From contig NZ_CP060296.1 of the NCBI RefSeq assembly GCF_014303735.1, forward strand, positions 1,437,501 through 1,501,500: a DNA stretch of 64,000 nucleotides. Reading direction: 5' to 3'. The notes under the pieces are model-generated. The model saw only the letters and a list, made by a program, of their open reading frames with translations. It was not told where the DNA came from and did no database searches. This document shows, piece after piece, positions 19,978 to 28,541 of the stretch (positions are counted from its first letter, which is position 1; the number at the start of each line of letters is the position of its first letter). A program made the position numbers and the translations under genes. The DNA comes from Variovorax sp. PAMC28562. Lineage in GTDB: Bacteria > Pseudomonadota > Gammaproteobacteria > Burkholderiales > Burkholderiaceae_C.

Positions 19978-20005
19978 GTCGCCGGTTGCTTGACGTCGCG
20001 CGACA

Positions 20006-20034
20006 TTGCGCTAACAGCATCAGCAGGCTATAAT
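20006..20034 (+). promoter_or_regulatory. Probable promoter of the rplC-rpsQ ribosomal operon
   Basis: A perfect -10 TATAAT at 20029-20034 with TTGCGC at 20006-20011 after a 17-base spacer. It lies 29 bases after the exported-protein stop and leaves a leader of roughly 160 bases before rplC, which is long enough for a regulatory RNA structure such as the L4-binding leader of the E. coli S10 operon; no specific fold was proven. Confidence 0.7.
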
Positions 20035-20202
20035 CGCAGGCTCTGCCGCATTTGTGCGTGCCGCCTCCGGCATGCATCGTCGCTGCAGAGATTTATCAAC
20101 CTTCTTTCGTGGGTCGAGTCTGGGTTTCCAGATTAGGCCAAACGCTGTCGCCAATTGAAGTGGCAGAGGCGAAAGAGGATTTCCATTTTTGGAGAAAACA
20201 AA

Positions 20203-20880
20203 ATGAGTCTAAGTAACTCCCTCGGGTTGCTGGGCCGCAAGGTGGGGATGATGCGTCTCTTCACTGATGACGGGGATGCAGTTCCCGTCACGGTGGTGGA
20301 TGTGTCCAACAACCGTGTGACCCAGATCAAGTCCGAAGAGACCGACGGATACGTCGCGCTTCAGGTGACTTTCGGGTCCCGCAAGGCATCACGCGTGACG
20401 AAGCCCCTGGCTGGGCACTTGGCCAAGGCCGGTGTCGAAGCGGGTGAAATCATCCAGGAATTCCGTGTAACTGCCGATACGGCCGGTCAGCACAAAGCGG
20501 GCGGCGTCATTGCCGCCAGCAGCGTGTTCGCTGTGGGTCAAAAGGTGGATGTGCAGGGCACGTCCATCGGCAAGGGCTTCGCTGGCACCATCAAGCGTCA
20601 CAACATGAAGTCGCAACGTGCGTCGCACGGCAACAGCCGCTCGCACAACGTTCCGGGCTCCATCGGCATGGCGCAAGATCCGGGTCGTGTTTTTCCAGGC
20701 AAGCGCATGACGGGCCACCTCGGCGACGTCACCTGCACGACGCAAAATCTCGATGTCTATCGCATCGACGAAGCGCGCCAGCTGCTTCTTATCAGGGGTG
20801 CGATCCCGGGTTCGAAGGGTGGCTTCGTCACCGTTCGTCACGCCATCAAGACCAAGCCGCAAGCTGAAGGAGCGAAGTAA
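20203..20880 (+). CDS. rplC: 50S ribosomal protein L3
   Basis: Early-assembly protein at the 3' end of 23S rRNA near the peptidyl transferase centre. 225 residues from ATG 20203, which has GGAGA 8 bases upstream; the reading frame extends upstream but without a suitable site. Diagnostic: [29 protein letters not shown], and [18 protein letters not shown], the loop containing the methylated Gln. It is first in the rplC-rpsQ operon and overlaps rplD by one base. Confidence 0.98.
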   Translation: MSLSNSLGLLGRKVGMMRLFTDDGDAVPVTVVDVSNNRVTQIKSEETDGYVALQVTFGSRKASRVTKPLAGHLAKAGVEAGEIIQEFRVTADTAGQHKAGGVIAASSVFAVGQKVDVQGTSIGKGFAGTIKRHNMKSQRASHGNSRSHNVPGSIGMAQDPGRVFPGKRMTGHLGDVTCTTQNLDVYRIDEARQLLLIRGAIPGSKGGFVTVRHAIKTKPQAEGAK

Positions 20881-21500
20881 TGCAACTCGAACTCCTGAAC
20901 GAACAAGGCCAGGCCTCCTCGAAATTCGACGCGCCTGAGACCGTTTTTGGTCGTGACTACAACGAAGACCTGGTTCACCAGATCGTCGTCGCATTCCAGG
21001 CCAATGCTCGCCAAGGCACGCGCGCCCAGAAGGACCGCGAGCAAGTCAAGCATTCGACCAAGAAGCCATTCAAGCAAAAGGGAACGGGCCGCGCCCGCGC
21101 CGGTATGACTTCCTCGCCGTTGTGGCGCGGCGGCGGCCGGATCTTCCCGAACATGCCCGATGAAAACTTCTCGCAAAAGATCAATAAGAAGATGTATCGC
21201 GCCGGCATGGCGTCCATCTTCTCGCAGCTTGCGCGTGAAGGTCGTCTGGCTGTGATCGATTCGATCACTGTCGATTCGCCAAAGACCCAGCCGCTGGCTG
21301 CGCGCTTCAAGGCAATGAACCTCCAGTCGGTGCTGGTGATCGCTGAAGAAGTCGACGAAAACCTGTACCTCGCATCGCGCAACCTGGTCAACGTGCTCGT
21401 CGTTGAGCCACGTTACGCCGATCCGGTGTCGTTGGTGCACTACAAGAAGGTGCTCGTCACCAAGGGCGCCGTCGAAAAGCTCAAGGAGATGTTCGCATGA
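20880..21500 (+). CDS. rplD: 50S ribosomal protein L4
   Basis: Lines the exit tunnel with L22; in gammaproteobacteria L4 also represses the S10 operon. 206 residues, with the tunnel loop [14 protein letters not shown] intact, so no obvious macrolide-resistance change. TAATG overlap with rplC implies coupled translation. Confidence 0.98.
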   Translation: MQLELLNEQGQASSKFDAPETVFGRDYNEDLVHQIVVAFQANARQGTRAQKDREQVKHSTKKPFKQKGTGRARAGMTSSPLWRGGGRIFPNMPDENFSQKINKKMYRAGMASIFSQLAREGRLAVIDSITVDSPKTQPLAARFKAMNLQSVLVIAEEVDENLYLASRNLVNVLVVEPRYADPVSLVHYKKVLVTKGAVEKLKEMFA

Positions 21501-21835
21501 GCCGCATGAATCCTACGCCGGCCTTCCGAGGCCAGTTCGCCGAAGGCCGTCTTATGGCTGTGCTGGTCGCACCGATCGTGTCTGAAAAGGCAACGATGGT
21601 CGGCGAGAAGTCGAACGCAGTCACTTTCAAGGTGCTGCAGGACGCCACCAAGCCCGAAATCAAGGCCGCTGTTGAACTCATGTTCAAGGTCGAAGTCCAG
21701 GGTGTCTCGGTGCTCAACACCAAGGGCAAGGCCAAGCGCTTCGGTAAGTCGATGGGTCGTCGCGACAACATTCGCAAGGCTTACGTGACACTGAAGGCTG
21801 GGCAAGAGCTCAACCTCGTCGGGGAAGGCGCTTAA
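21497..21835 (+). CDS. rplW: 50S ribosomal protein L23
   Basis: Tunnel-exit protein that docks signal recognition particle and trigger factor. 112 residues, about ten more than the E. coli protein because of an N-terminal extension before [17 protein letters not shown] 21497 overlaps the rplD stop (ATGA). An internal ATG in GRLMAVLV would give the shorter conventional form, so the start is less certain than the gene. Confidence 0.96.
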   Translation: MSRMNPTPAFRGQFAEGRLMAVLVAPIVSEKATMVGEKSNAVTFKVLQDATKPEIKAAVELMFKVEVQGVSVLNTKGKAKRFGKSMGRRDNIRKAYVTLKAGQELNLVGEGA

Positions 21836-21837
21836 TC

Positions 21838-22662
21838 ATGGCCGTCATCAAGATGAAACCCACTTCGCCGGGCCAACGCGGCGCGGTGAAGATTTCAAGG
21901 GATCACCTGTTCAAGGGTGCTCCTCACGCTGCGCTGCTGGAGCCGCAATTCCAGAAGGCCGGCCGGAACAACAACGGTCACATCACCACCCGTCACAAGG
22001 GTGGTGGCCACAAGCATCACTACCGTGTGGTGGACTTCGTGCGCAACAAGGACGGCATCCCGGCCAAGGTCGAACGCATCGAGTACGACCCGAACCGCAC
22101 CGCCCACATCGCGCTGGTGTGCTACGCCGATGGCGAGCGCCGTTACATCATCGCCCCGCGCGGTCTCGAAGCCGGCGCAACCTTGCTGAGCGGTGCCGAA
22201 GCACCGATCCGCGCTGGCAACACGCTGCCGATTCGGAACATTCCGGTCGGATCGACGATCCACTGCATCGAATTGCAGCCAGGCAAGGGTGCGCAAATCG
22301 CGCGTTCGGCTGGTACGTCGGCAACGCTGCTGGCACGTGAAGGTGTCTACGCCCAGGTGCGCATGCGCTCCGGCGAAGTCCGCCGCGTGCACGTCGAATG
22401 CCGCGCAACCATCGGTGAAGTCGCCAACGAAGAACACAGCCTGCGCCGTCTCGGCAAGGCCGGTGCGAAGCGTCACATGGGTATCCGTCCGACCGTTCGC
22501 GGTGTGGTCATGAACCCGGTCGACCATCCGCACGGTGGTGGCGAAGGTAAGACAGGCGAAGGCCGTCATCCAGTCGACCCATGGGGCAATCTGACCAAGG
22601 GCTATCGCACCCGTAACAACAAGCGCACGCAAGTCTTCATCGTGTCGCGTCGCAAGAAGTAA
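21838..22662 (+). CDS. rplB: 50S ribosomal protein L2
   Basis: Universal protein needed for subunit association and peptidyl transfer. 274 residues. The C-terminal [16 protein letters not shown] holds the conserved His near the peptidyl transferase centre. It starts 2 bases after the rplW stop. Confidence 0.98.
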   Translation: MAVIKMKPTSPGQRGAVKISRDHLFKGAPHAALLEPQFQKAGRNNNGHITTRHKGGGHKHHYRVVDFVRNKDGIPAKVERIEYDPNRTAHIALVCYADGERRYIIAPRGLEAGATLLSGAEAPIRAGNTLPIRNIPVGSTIHCIELQPGKGAQIARSAGTSATLLAREGVYAQVRMRSGEVRRVHVECRATIGEVANEEHSLRRLGKAGAKRHMGIRPTVRGVVMNPVDHPHGGGEGKTGEGRHPVDPWGNLTKGYRTRNNKRTQVFIVSRRKK

Positions 22663-22672
22663 GGGTTAGCAA

Positions 22673-22951
22673 ATGACTCGCTCACTCAAAAAAGGTCCGT
22701 TCGTCGACCATCACCTGGTGGCCAAGGCCGACAAGGCGGTGACGACCAAGGACAAAAAGCCGATCAAGACCTGGTCGCGTCGCTCTATGGTTCTGCCCGA
22801 GTTCATCGGTCTGACCATTGCCGTGCACAACGGCAAGCAGCACGTACCCGTGTACATCACTGACCAGATGGTCGGTCACAAGCTTGGAGAATTTGCGCTT
22901 ACCCGCACGTTCAAGGGGCACCCCGCGGACAAAAAAGTCCAGAAGAAATAA
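22673..22951 (+). CDS. rpsS: 30S ribosomal protein S19
   Basis: 30S head protein forming a bridge with 16S rRNA and S13. 92 residues, beginning [14 protein letters not shown] and containing STRRSM-like [13 protein letters not shown] and [14 protein letters not shown]. Normal length and order in the operon. Confidence 0.98.
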   Translation: MTRSLKKGPFVDHHLVAKADKAVTTKDKKPIKTWSRRSMVLPEFIGLTIAVHNGKQHVPVYITDQMVGHKLGEFALTRTFKGHPADKKVQKK

Positions 22952-22960
22952 GGAACGACC

Positions 22961-23293
22961 ATGTCTGAAACACGTGCAGTCCTCCGCGGCGTCCGCCTCT
23001 CGGTCGACAAGGGCCGTCTGGTTGCTGACCTGATCCGCGGCAAGAAGGTTGATCAAGCGCTCAACGTTCTGCAGTTCACGCAGAAAAAGGCCGCTGTGAT
23101 CATCAAGAAAGTGCTCGAGTCGGCGATTGCCAACGCCGAGCACAACGACGGTGCCGACATCGATGAGTTGCGAATCACGACCATCTACGTTGAACAGGGC
23201 GCCACGCTCAAGCGCTTCACGGCGCGGGCCAAGGGTCGCGGTAACCGCATCAGCAAGCCCACGTGCCATGTGTACGTGACGGTTGGCAATTAA
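22961..23293 (+). CDS. rplV: 50S ribosomal protein L22
   Basis: Exit-tunnel protein, 110 residues. It includes the conserved [20 protein letters not shown] start and the beta-hairpin ([20 protein letters not shown]) that reaches into the tunnel. No deletion in the hairpin, the usual site of macrolide-resistance changes. Confidence 0.98.
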   Translation: MSETRAVLRGVRLSVDKGRLVADLIRGKKVDQALNVLQFTQKKAAVIIKKVLESAIANAEHNDGADIDELRITTIYVEQGATLKRFTARAKGRGNRISKPTCHVYVTVGN

Positions 23294-23310
23294 GAAGGCC
23301 TGGAAGAACT

Positions 23311-24243
23311 ATGGGACAGAAGATTCACCCCACCGGTTTCCGCCTTGCGGTCACCCGGAACTGGTCCAGCCGCTGGTACGCCAGCAACAAAGATTTCGCC
23401 GGCATGCTGGCTGAAGACATCAAGGTGCGCGAGTACCTGAAAAAGAAGCTCAAGAACGCATCCGTTTCGCGCGTGATGATCGAGCGTCCCGCCAAAAATG
23501 CACGCATCACCATCTACTCGGCTCGTCCGGGCGTAGTGATCGGCAAGAAGGGCGAAGACATCGAGAACTTGAAGCGCGAACTGAGTCGCCAACTTGGCGT
23601 CCCGGTCGCAGTGAACATCGAAGAAGTGCGCAAGCCCGAAATCGATGCCAAGCTGATCGCCGACAGCATCACTCAACAGCTCGAGAAGCGGATCATGTTC
23701 CGCCGCGCGATGAAGCGTGCGATGCAGAACGCGATGCGTCTCGGTGCCCAGGGCATCAAGATCATGTCGTCTGGTCGCCTCAACGGCATCGAAATCGCAC
23801 GTTGCGAGTGGTACCGCGAAGGTCGCGTGCCGCTTCATACCTTGCGCGCCGACATCGACTACGGCACCTCGGAAGCCAAGACCACGTACGGCGTCATCGG
23901 CGTAAAGGTCTGGGTCTATAAGGGCGACACGCTGGGTCGTAACGACCTGCCAGCCGTTGAGACTCCACGCCCGGACGACGAACGTCGTCCGCGTGGTCCG
24001 CGTCGCGATGGCCGCCCGGGTGGTGACCGTCCGGGTGCCGATCGTCGTGGTCCCAGCTCCGGCCCGCGCGCCGGTGCCCGCGGCCCGATCGGTGGAAACA
24101 CCGCACCGGCCGACGGAAGCGACAAGCCCGCGGAAGCGACCGGTGGTGCTCCCGCAGCACCGGGTGCAGACTCGAAACCCGCCGTTAAGCGCGTCCGCAA
24201 AGCCGCGCCAGCTGCAGCAGCTGACGGTGCCAAGACCGAGTAA
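23311..24243 (+). CDS. rpsC: 30S ribosomal protein S3 with long C-terminal extension
   Basis: mRNA-entry protein of the 30S subunit with helicase-like activity together with S4 and S5. The conserved core (about residues 1-211) contains [11 protein letters not shown], the KH domain with [16 protein letters not shown], and [17 protein letters not shown]. From about residue 212 to 310 follows a low-complexity tail rich in Arg, Pro, Gly and Asp, then Ala and Lys. E. coli S3 is 233 residues, so this copy is about 75 residues longer. Extended S3 tails are seen in some betaproteobacteria; the function is unknown. ATG 23311 is chosen because the core starts there with GGAAG upstream. Confidence 0.97.
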   Translation: MGQKIHPTGFRLAVTRNWSSRWYASNKDFAGMLAEDIKVREYLKKKLKNASVSRVMIERPAKNARITIYSARPGVVIGKKGEDIENLKRELSRQLGVPVAVNIEEVRKPEIDAKLIADSITQQLEKRIMFRRAMKRAMQNAMRLGAQGIKIMSSGRLNGIEIARCEWYREGRVPLHTLRADIDYGTSEAKTTYGVIGVKVWVYKGDTLGRNDLPAVETPRPDDERRPRGPRRDGRPGGDRPGADRRGPSSGPRAGARGPIGGNTAPADGSDKPAEATGGAPAAPGADSKPAVKRVRKAAPAAAADGAKTE

Positions 24244-24298
24244 TCGGTCTTTCCTGGACGCGAAGGCGTCTGGGGCAGTCCTCACGGAGTAAGAAAAC

Positions 24299-24715
24299 AT
24301 GCTGCAACCTGCACGCAGAAAGTTCCGCAAGGAACAAAAGGGCCGCAACACCGGCATCGCGACACGCGGCAACGCTGTCTCGTTCGGTGATTTCGGTCTG
24401 AAGTCGATCGACCGCGGCCGCCTGACGGCCCGCCAGATCGAAGCCGCCCGTCGCGCTATTTCACGTCATGTGAAGCGCGGCGGCCGTATCTGGATTCGTG
24501 TGTTCCCTGACAAGCCGATCTCCCACAAGCCCGCAGAAGTGCGGATGGGTAACGGTAAGGGCAACCCCGAGTACTACGTCGCTGAAATTCAGCCCGGCAA
24601 GGTGATCTACGAGATCGTCGGTGTTCCCGAAGAACTCGCACGTGAAGCGTTCCGCCTGGCTGCCGCCAAGCTGCCGCTGCGCACGACCTTCGTCGCTCGC
24701 CAACTCGGCGCCTGA
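24299..24715 (+). CDS. rplP: 50S ribosomal protein L16
   Basis: Large-subunit protein at the A-site entry. 138 residues, beginning [15 protein letters not shown] and containing [20 protein letters not shown] and the Arg-81 region [14 protein letters not shown], which in some bacteria is hydroxylated. A 55-base gap follows rpsC, otherwise standard operon spacing. Confidence 0.98.
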   Translation: MLQPARRKFRKEQKGRNTGIATRGNAVSFGDFGLKSIDRGRLTARQIEAARRAISRHVKRGGRIWIRVFPDKPISHKPAEVRMGNGKGNPEYYVAEIQPGKVIYEIVGVPEELAREAFRLAAAKLPLRTTFVARQLGA

Positions 24716-24726
24716 GGAGAACACTG

Positions 24727-24981
24727 ATGGCAACACGTAAAAAGAAAGACGCCGCGGCCAAGCCGGTCAAGGTGTCGAAGGCCGCTACGCTGCGCGACAA
24801 GGATGTCGCGGGCCTGAAGACCGAAGTCAAGGATTTGCAAAAGGCCCATTTCGGTCTGCGCATGCAAAAAGCCACACAGCAGCTGACGAACTTGTCGACG
24901 CTGCGCGTAACACGTCGCGATATTGCGCGTGCCAAAACCATCCTTGCGCAAAAGCAGCAAGAAACATCAGCCGCGAAGTAA
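24727..24981 (+). CDS. rpmC: 50S ribosomal protein L29 with N-terminal extension
   Basis: Tunnel-exit protein near L23. The conserved body ([20 protein letters not shown], then [14 protein letters not shown]) is preceded by about 22 extra residues rich in Lys and Ala ([18 protein letters not shown]). Total 84 residues against 63-65 in most bacteria. GAGGAG lies 7 bases before ATG 24727, so the extension is very likely translated. Confidence 0.95.
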   Translation: MATRKKKDAAAKPVKVSKAATLRDKDVAGLKTEVKDLQKAHFGLRMQKATQQLTNLSTLRVTRRDIARAKTILAQKQQETSAAK

Positions 24982-24990
24982 GGAGTGAAC

Positions 24991-25260
24991 ATGACGGAAG
25001 TTAAAAAATCCCTCAAGCGCACCTTGATCGGCAAGGTGGTCAGCGACAAGCGTGAGAAGACAGTGACGGTGCTGGTCGAGCGCCGCGTGAAGCACGAGCT
25101 CTACGGCAAGATTGTTGCCAAGACCAGCAAGTACCACGCACACGACGAAACCGGCCAGTACAAGTTGGGCGATACCATCGAAATCACCGAAAGCCGGCCG
25201 ATTTCGAAGACCAAGAACTGGGTCGTGACCCGGTTGGTCGAGAAGGCTGCGGCAATCTGA
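24991..25260 (+). CDS. rpsQ: 30S ribosomal protein S17
   Basis: Primary 16S rRNA-binding protein of the 30S body, 89 residues ([34 protein letters not shown]). The ATG at 24991 is chosen over GTG 24985 because AGGAG at 24981-24985 is correctly spaced only for the ATG. It is the last gene of the operon, matching the E. coli S10 operon boundary; no spc operon (rplN onward) follows. Confidence 0.98.
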   Translation: MTEVKKSLKRTLIGKVVSDKREKTVTVLVERRVKHELYGKIVAKTSKYHAHDETGQYKLGDTIEITESRPISKTKNWVVTRLVEKAAAI

Positions 25261-25296
25261 CTCCGACTTCGATGGCACGCGCTACGGCGCAATCAG

Positions 25297-25323
25297 AAAC
25301 GGCCCACAATGTGGGCCGTTTTC
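25297..25323 (+). terminator. Intrinsic terminator of the rplC-rpsQ operon
   Basis: AAACGGCCCAC (25297-25307) pairs perfectly with GTGGGCCGTTT (25311-25321) around AAT, followed by a short T-rich stretch. It ends 20 bases before the peroxiredoxin start. Confidence 0.92.
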
Positions 25324-25342
25324 ATTTTCTGGAGTAGCTTGC

Positions 25343-25849
25343 ATGATCAAAGTCGGTGACACCCTTCCCGCGACCACCCTGATGGAATTCTCCGAAGTGG
25401 AGGGCGAGGGCTGCAGCATTGGACCGAATCCGGTCGAGGTTGCCAAGGCCACCGCTGGCAAGACGATTGCGCTGTTCGCGCTGCCGGGTGCGTTCACCCC
25501 AACCTGCTCGGCGAAGCACGTGCCGGGCTACGTCGCACATGCCGCCGACTTCAAGGCCGCCGGTGTCGATGAGATCTGGTGCGTGAGCGTCAACGACGCA
25601 TTCGTGATGGGTGCTTGGGCGCGTGACCAGAGCACCGGAACGAAGGTGCGCATGCTGGCAGACGGAAGTGGCGACTTTGCCAAGGCCACAGGACTGACGC
25701 TCGACCTCACAGGCCGGGGCATGGGCGTGCGCAGCAATCGCTATTCGGCGCTCATCAAAGACGGGAAAGTCGCAACGCTCAACGTCGAAGCACCCGGCAA
25801 GTTCGAGGTGAGTGATGCCGGCACGCTGTTGGCGCAAGCCCGCGGCTGA
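25343..25849 (+). CDS. Peroxiredoxin, Prx5 family
   Basis: Thiol peroxidase of 168 residues that reduces peroxides with thiol donors, probably glutaredoxin or thioredoxin. The peroxidatic Cys55 lies in LPGAFTPTCSAKHVPGY, the Prx5 signature; Arg in GVRSNRYSALI completes the active site. Another Cys is in IWCVSVNDAF. There is no fused glutaredoxin domain. It starts just after the ribosomal terminator, with GGAG before the ATG, and is convergent with the GNAT gene. Confidence 0.93.
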   Translation: MIKVGDTLPATTLMEFSEVEGEGCSIGPNPVEVAKATAGKTIALFALPGAFTPTCSAKHVPGYVAHAADFKAAGVDEIWCVSVNDAFVMGAWARDQSTGTKVRMLADGSGDFAKATGLTLDLTGRGMGVRSNRYSALIKDGKVATLNVEAPGKFEVSDAGTLLAQARG

Positions 25850-25860
25850 CCCAGAATCAC

Positions 25861-25900
25861 GTCGAGCGGCCACTTTCGCTGCCATGGCAGCCGGCTCGAC
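25861..25900. other. Nested palindrome between convergent genes, possible bidirectional terminator
   Basis: An outer stem GTCGAGC (25861-25867) / GCTCGAC (25894-25900) encloses a perfect 14-base palindrome GCTGCCATGGCAGC (25878-25891). There is no clear T run on either side. Its place between the ends of the peroxiredoxin and GNAT genes suggests a bidirectional transcription stop or a protein-binding site. Confidence 0.55.
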
Positions 25901-25924
25901 ATCCGATCCAAACCCGAAATTCGA

Positions 25925-26509
25925 TCAATAAAGATCGGCTTTGAGGTAGTGCGCTCCTGCAATCGGATTGTGATAGTAGGGCGGCACCTCGACAAATCCG
26001 AGCTCTTCGTAGAGCGCGCGCGCTGACTCCATGTCGTCTAGCGTGTCGAGCAGCACGCATCCGTAGCCGGCACTGCGTGCGGCGTCGAGCATCGCTTCGG
26101 CCAACTGTCGGCCTAGCCCCAGTCCGCGAAAGCCTGGTCGCACGAACAATCGTTTCATCTCCGCCGCGTTGGCGTAATCGGTCGAATCAAGCGGCCGCAG
26201 CGCGCAGCACCCCGCCACATGCGCGCGCATGCCATTTGCGCGCTGCAGAGTCGGCGTTTGCGGCCTCGGGTGTGATGGGTTGACGTCGACCAGAGCCAGC
26301 AACAACGCACCCCGGGGCTCCGCGTAATCCCCCGGAAGCGCGACCAGCTCTTCATCAAAATTCTGGAAGCGAAGATCGATACCGAGTGCCGCTGCATATT
26401 CGCGAAACAGGGACCGTGCAGCATCGAATTCCAGCGCCCCGTCGGGCGTGACCAGCACGACCGCTGGCGTGTCGGTCAGCGGCAACGGGCGAGATACCGA
26501 AAAGCTCAT
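25925..26509 (-). CDS. GNAT family N-acetyltransferase
   Basis: An acetyl-CoA-dependent acyltransferase. The core motif A is KRLFVRPGFRGLGLGRQLAE (R/Q-x-x-G-x-G/A at RGLGLG), followed by YGCVLLDTLDDMESARALYEELGF, the C-terminal GNAT strand and 'ALYeelGF' signature. ATG 26509 gives 194 residues and starts close to the first domain residues. A GTG at 26584 overlapping the TlpA-like stop would give 219 residues with a non-conserved start; the AT-rich stretch between the two starts could instead hold a promoter. The acceptor is unknown. Confidence 0.8.
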   Translation of the reverse strand: MSFSVSRPLPLTDTPAVVLVTPDGALEFDAARSLFREYAAALGIDLRFQNFDEELVALPGDYAEPRGALLLALVDVNPSHPRPQTPTLQRANGMRAHVAGCCALRPLDSTDYANAAEMKRLFVRPGFRGLGLGRQLAEAMLDAARSAGYGCVLLDTLDDMESARALYEELGFVEVPPYYHNPIAGAHYLKADLY

Positions 26510-26580
26510 GCGCTGAGCCGGAGAGGCGCGGTCATCGGGCGAAAAAATATGCCTATTGGCAAGACTGACAGATTGGCGAG

Positions 26581-27078
26581 TCACGCGTCAGCAAGCAACT
26601 TCTCGATCAGCTTATGCAGCGCTGCGAAGTCAGGCTCGCCGACGTAGCGCTTGACGACCTCACCACGTTTGTTCACGACGAAAGTCGTCGGCGTGAGCGC
26701 GATGTCGCCCCATGCTCTGGCGACAGCGCCGGTGTTGTCGATGGCCACCTTGAACGGCAACTTACGCGTCTCGGCATAGTTCACGACGTAGGCCGGCGGG
26801 TCGTAGCTCATGGCCACCGCCACGGTGTCATATCCCTGCGCCTTGTATTTCTCGTAGGTCGCGATCACCTTCGGCATTTCGGCGACGCAGGTTACGCAGC
26901 TCGTCGCCCAAAAATTGACCAGAGTGACCTTGCCTTTGAAATCAGCCGTGCTTTGCTTGCTGCCGTCGAGCAGAACAAACGTAGATGCAGGCGCTGCTTC
27001 GGTCCCCGTGTTCAGGTAAGCACCCGCGCCGACGGCCAAGGCAACAGCCACCGCGGCGGCGTAGACGACTTTTTTCAT
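26581..27078 (-). CDS. TlpA-like thiol-disulfide reductase
   Basis: A periplasmic, membrane-anchored thioredoxin-fold protein of 165 residues. The N-terminus (KKVVYAAAVAVALAVGAGAY) is a signal anchor, and the active site is CVTC in FWATSCVTCVAEMPK, with the cis-Pro strand at LTPTTFVVNKRG. TlpA/ResA proteins keep cysteines reduced in cytochrome c or copper-centre assembly, but no such genes are adjacent. ATG 27078 is chosen from a longer frame because the signal begins there. It is divergent from the lipoprotein gene at 27225. Confidence 0.88.
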   Translation of the reverse strand: MKKVVYAAAVAVALAVGAGAYLNTGTEAAPASTFVLLDGSKQSTADFKGKVTLVNFWATSCVTCVAEMPKVIATYEKYKAQGYDTVAVAMSYDPPAYVVNYAETRKLPFKVAIDNTGAVARAWGDIALTPTTFVVNKRGEVVKRYVGEPDFAALHKLIEKLLADA

Positions 27079-27224
27079 GGGTAACCCGAGGAAGAAGGAC
27101 AGTAGGATTTTAGTTCCGAGACGCGAAAACCTGCTCGCGATGCCCGCGCAGCCGGGTCGCCAGAAGCTCCCGCGGCACATCGACGGCGGCCGTCTGCTCG
27201 ATTTGGCACGATAAGCTCGGTTCA

Positions 27225-27812
27225 ATGACTATGTATGTTGTTGGTTCGGCTCGGCGATGGTTCCCCGGCCTGCTGTTTTTGTTGCTCCTGCCCGGCTGCA
27301 GCCCTGTTTTCAACTGGCGCGACGTGACCGTGACCGACAACCTCCTCGCGCTACTCCCGTGCAAGCCCGACCGTGCGACGCGAAACCTCGAAGTGCCGGG
27401 CATCGAACGCATTTCGATCAGCATGACCGGCTGCCCGGCGGGCGATGCAACTTTTGCGATTGCGCAAGCCGAAGCCGGCAGCGCCGCGCAGGCGGCAATG
27501 TGGCTCGCCGCATGGAAGGCCTCGACGCGCGCACAGTGGCCGGATGCGCAGCTCACGGAAACAGTCGCCATGGTCGCTGGCGCCGAGGAGGCATCGGCAT
27601 CCCGCTTCACCATCACACGGGCGGCGGAAGAAGCCGCCCGAAAGGCCTCAGTGCAATCCGGGAGTGCCGAAATCGTCTGGTTCACAAATGCGGTCGATGC
27701 GACTCATGTGACGGTCTATCAAGCCATGGTTCTCGGTAAGCCGTCGGCCGCCGATGCGACTGCCACGTTCTTCGAGGGCGTGCGCCTCTCGGCACGTCGC
27801 AGCCCCGCATAA
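27225..27812 (+). CDS. Hypothetical lipoprotein
   Basis: A 195-residue protein with a lipoprotein signal (WFPGLLFLLLLPGC, Cys25). The mature start SPVFNWRDVTVTDNLLALLP followed by CKPDRATR looks like a conserved betaproteobacterial lipoprotein of unknown function. The rest is rich in Ala and lacks catalytic motifs. It lies 25 bases upstream of the PTS EIIA gene and could be cotranscribed with it, though the link is only positional. Start ATG 27225 has a second ATG two codons later. Confidence 0.7.
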   Translation: MTMYVVGSARRWFPGLLFLLLLPGCSPVFNWRDVTVTDNLLALLPCKPDRATRNLEVPGIERISISMTGCPAGDATFAIAQAEAGSAAQAAMWLAAWKASTRAQWPDAQLTETVAMVAGAEEASASRFTITRAAEEAARKASVQSGSAEIVWFTNAVDATHVTVYQAMVLGKPSAADATATFFEGVRLSARRSPA

Positions 27813-27837
27813 TCGTCGACCTGCATCGCCTCCATCC

Positions 27838-28293
27838 ATGAACAGTATTTTCATCATTGCCCACTCCCCGCTCGCACAGGCGCTGCGGCAGTGCGCGCTG
27901 CATGTGTTTCCCGATTGCGAGAACGTCATCGTTGCACTCGACGTGTTGCCCAACGTATCGCCGGAAGAAACACTTGCCGCTGGGCGCATCACTCTGGCCC
28001 AGATGTTGAATCCGCCGCGCTCGCAGGTGCTCGTGCTGGCAGATGTGTTCGGCGCGACGCCGTGCAACGTGGCGCAAAAGCTTGTCGACGGCGTGCGATC
28101 GCGGCTCGTGGCCGGCGTCAATTTGCCGATGCTGTTGCGCGCCGTCACCTACCGGCACGAAACGCTCGATGCGCTGGTTCAGCGTGCAATCACAGGCGGC
28201 ACCGCCGGCGTGATGCAAGTCGCAGTGTCGGCCCCCCAAAACCAGGCGAGAAGAAAACCAAGTGATCAAGACATCCGTGACCATCAGCAATAA
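27838..28293 (+). CDS. PTS EIIA component, mannose (Man) family
   Basis: A phosphocarrier of 151 residues. His9 (FIIAHSPLAQAL) is the expected phosphorylation site, and ADVFGATPCNVAQK matches the 'DlfGaTPcN' region of EIIA(Man). No EIIB, EIIC or EIID genes are nearby, so this is probably a regulatory rather than sugar-transporting protein, as described for the PTS of several betaproteobacteria. The last 21 residues are unusual (Arg/Gln/Asp-rich) because they are read in a different frame from the start of HPr: the genes overlap by 32 bases. Confidence 0.9.
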   Translation: MNSIFIIAHSPLAQALRQCALHVFPDCENVIVALDVLPNVSPEETLAAGRITLAQMLNPPRSQVLVLADVFGATPCNVAQKLVDGVRSRLVAGVNLPMLLRAVTYRHETLDALVQRAITGGTAGVMQVAVSAPQNQARRKPSDQDIRDHQQ

Positions 28294-28531
28294 GCTGGGC
28301 TTGCACGCACGCGCGTCGGCCAAGCTCACCAAGCTCGCCGGCAGCTATCCGTGCGAGGTCTGGCTCGCGCGTGGCGACCGCCGCGTCAATGCCAAAAGCA
28401 TCATGGGCGTGATGATGCTGGCGGCCGGAATCGGCGTGTCGATCAATCTCGAAACCGATGGCGAGCGCGAGCAGGAAGCGATGGACGCGCTGGTGGCGCT
28501 GATGAACGACAAGTTCGGCGAAGGCGAGTGA
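28262..28531 (+). CDS. ptsH: HPr phosphocarrier protein
   Basis: Transfers phosphate from Enzyme I to EIIA. 89 residues from GTG 28262, with His15 in NKLGLHARASAK and Ser46 in NAKSIMGVMML, the site used by HPr kinase in species that have it. It overlaps the EIIA gene by 32 bases and is 10 bases before ptsI. A start further inside is unlikely because strand 1 (KTSVTISNKLGL) begins here. Confidence 0.96.
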   Translation: MIKTSVTISNKLGLHARASAKLTKLAGSYPCEVWLARGDRRVNAKSIMGVMMLAAGIGVSINLETDGEREQEAMDALVALMNDKFGEGE

Positions 28532-28541
28532 GACCCTTGCC

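Noticed and set aside
19990..19995. TTGACG as -35 element for the rplC promoter
   Set aside because: It lies 33 bases from the TATAAT, too far for one sigma70 promoter; TTGCGC at 20006 has the correct 17-base spacing.
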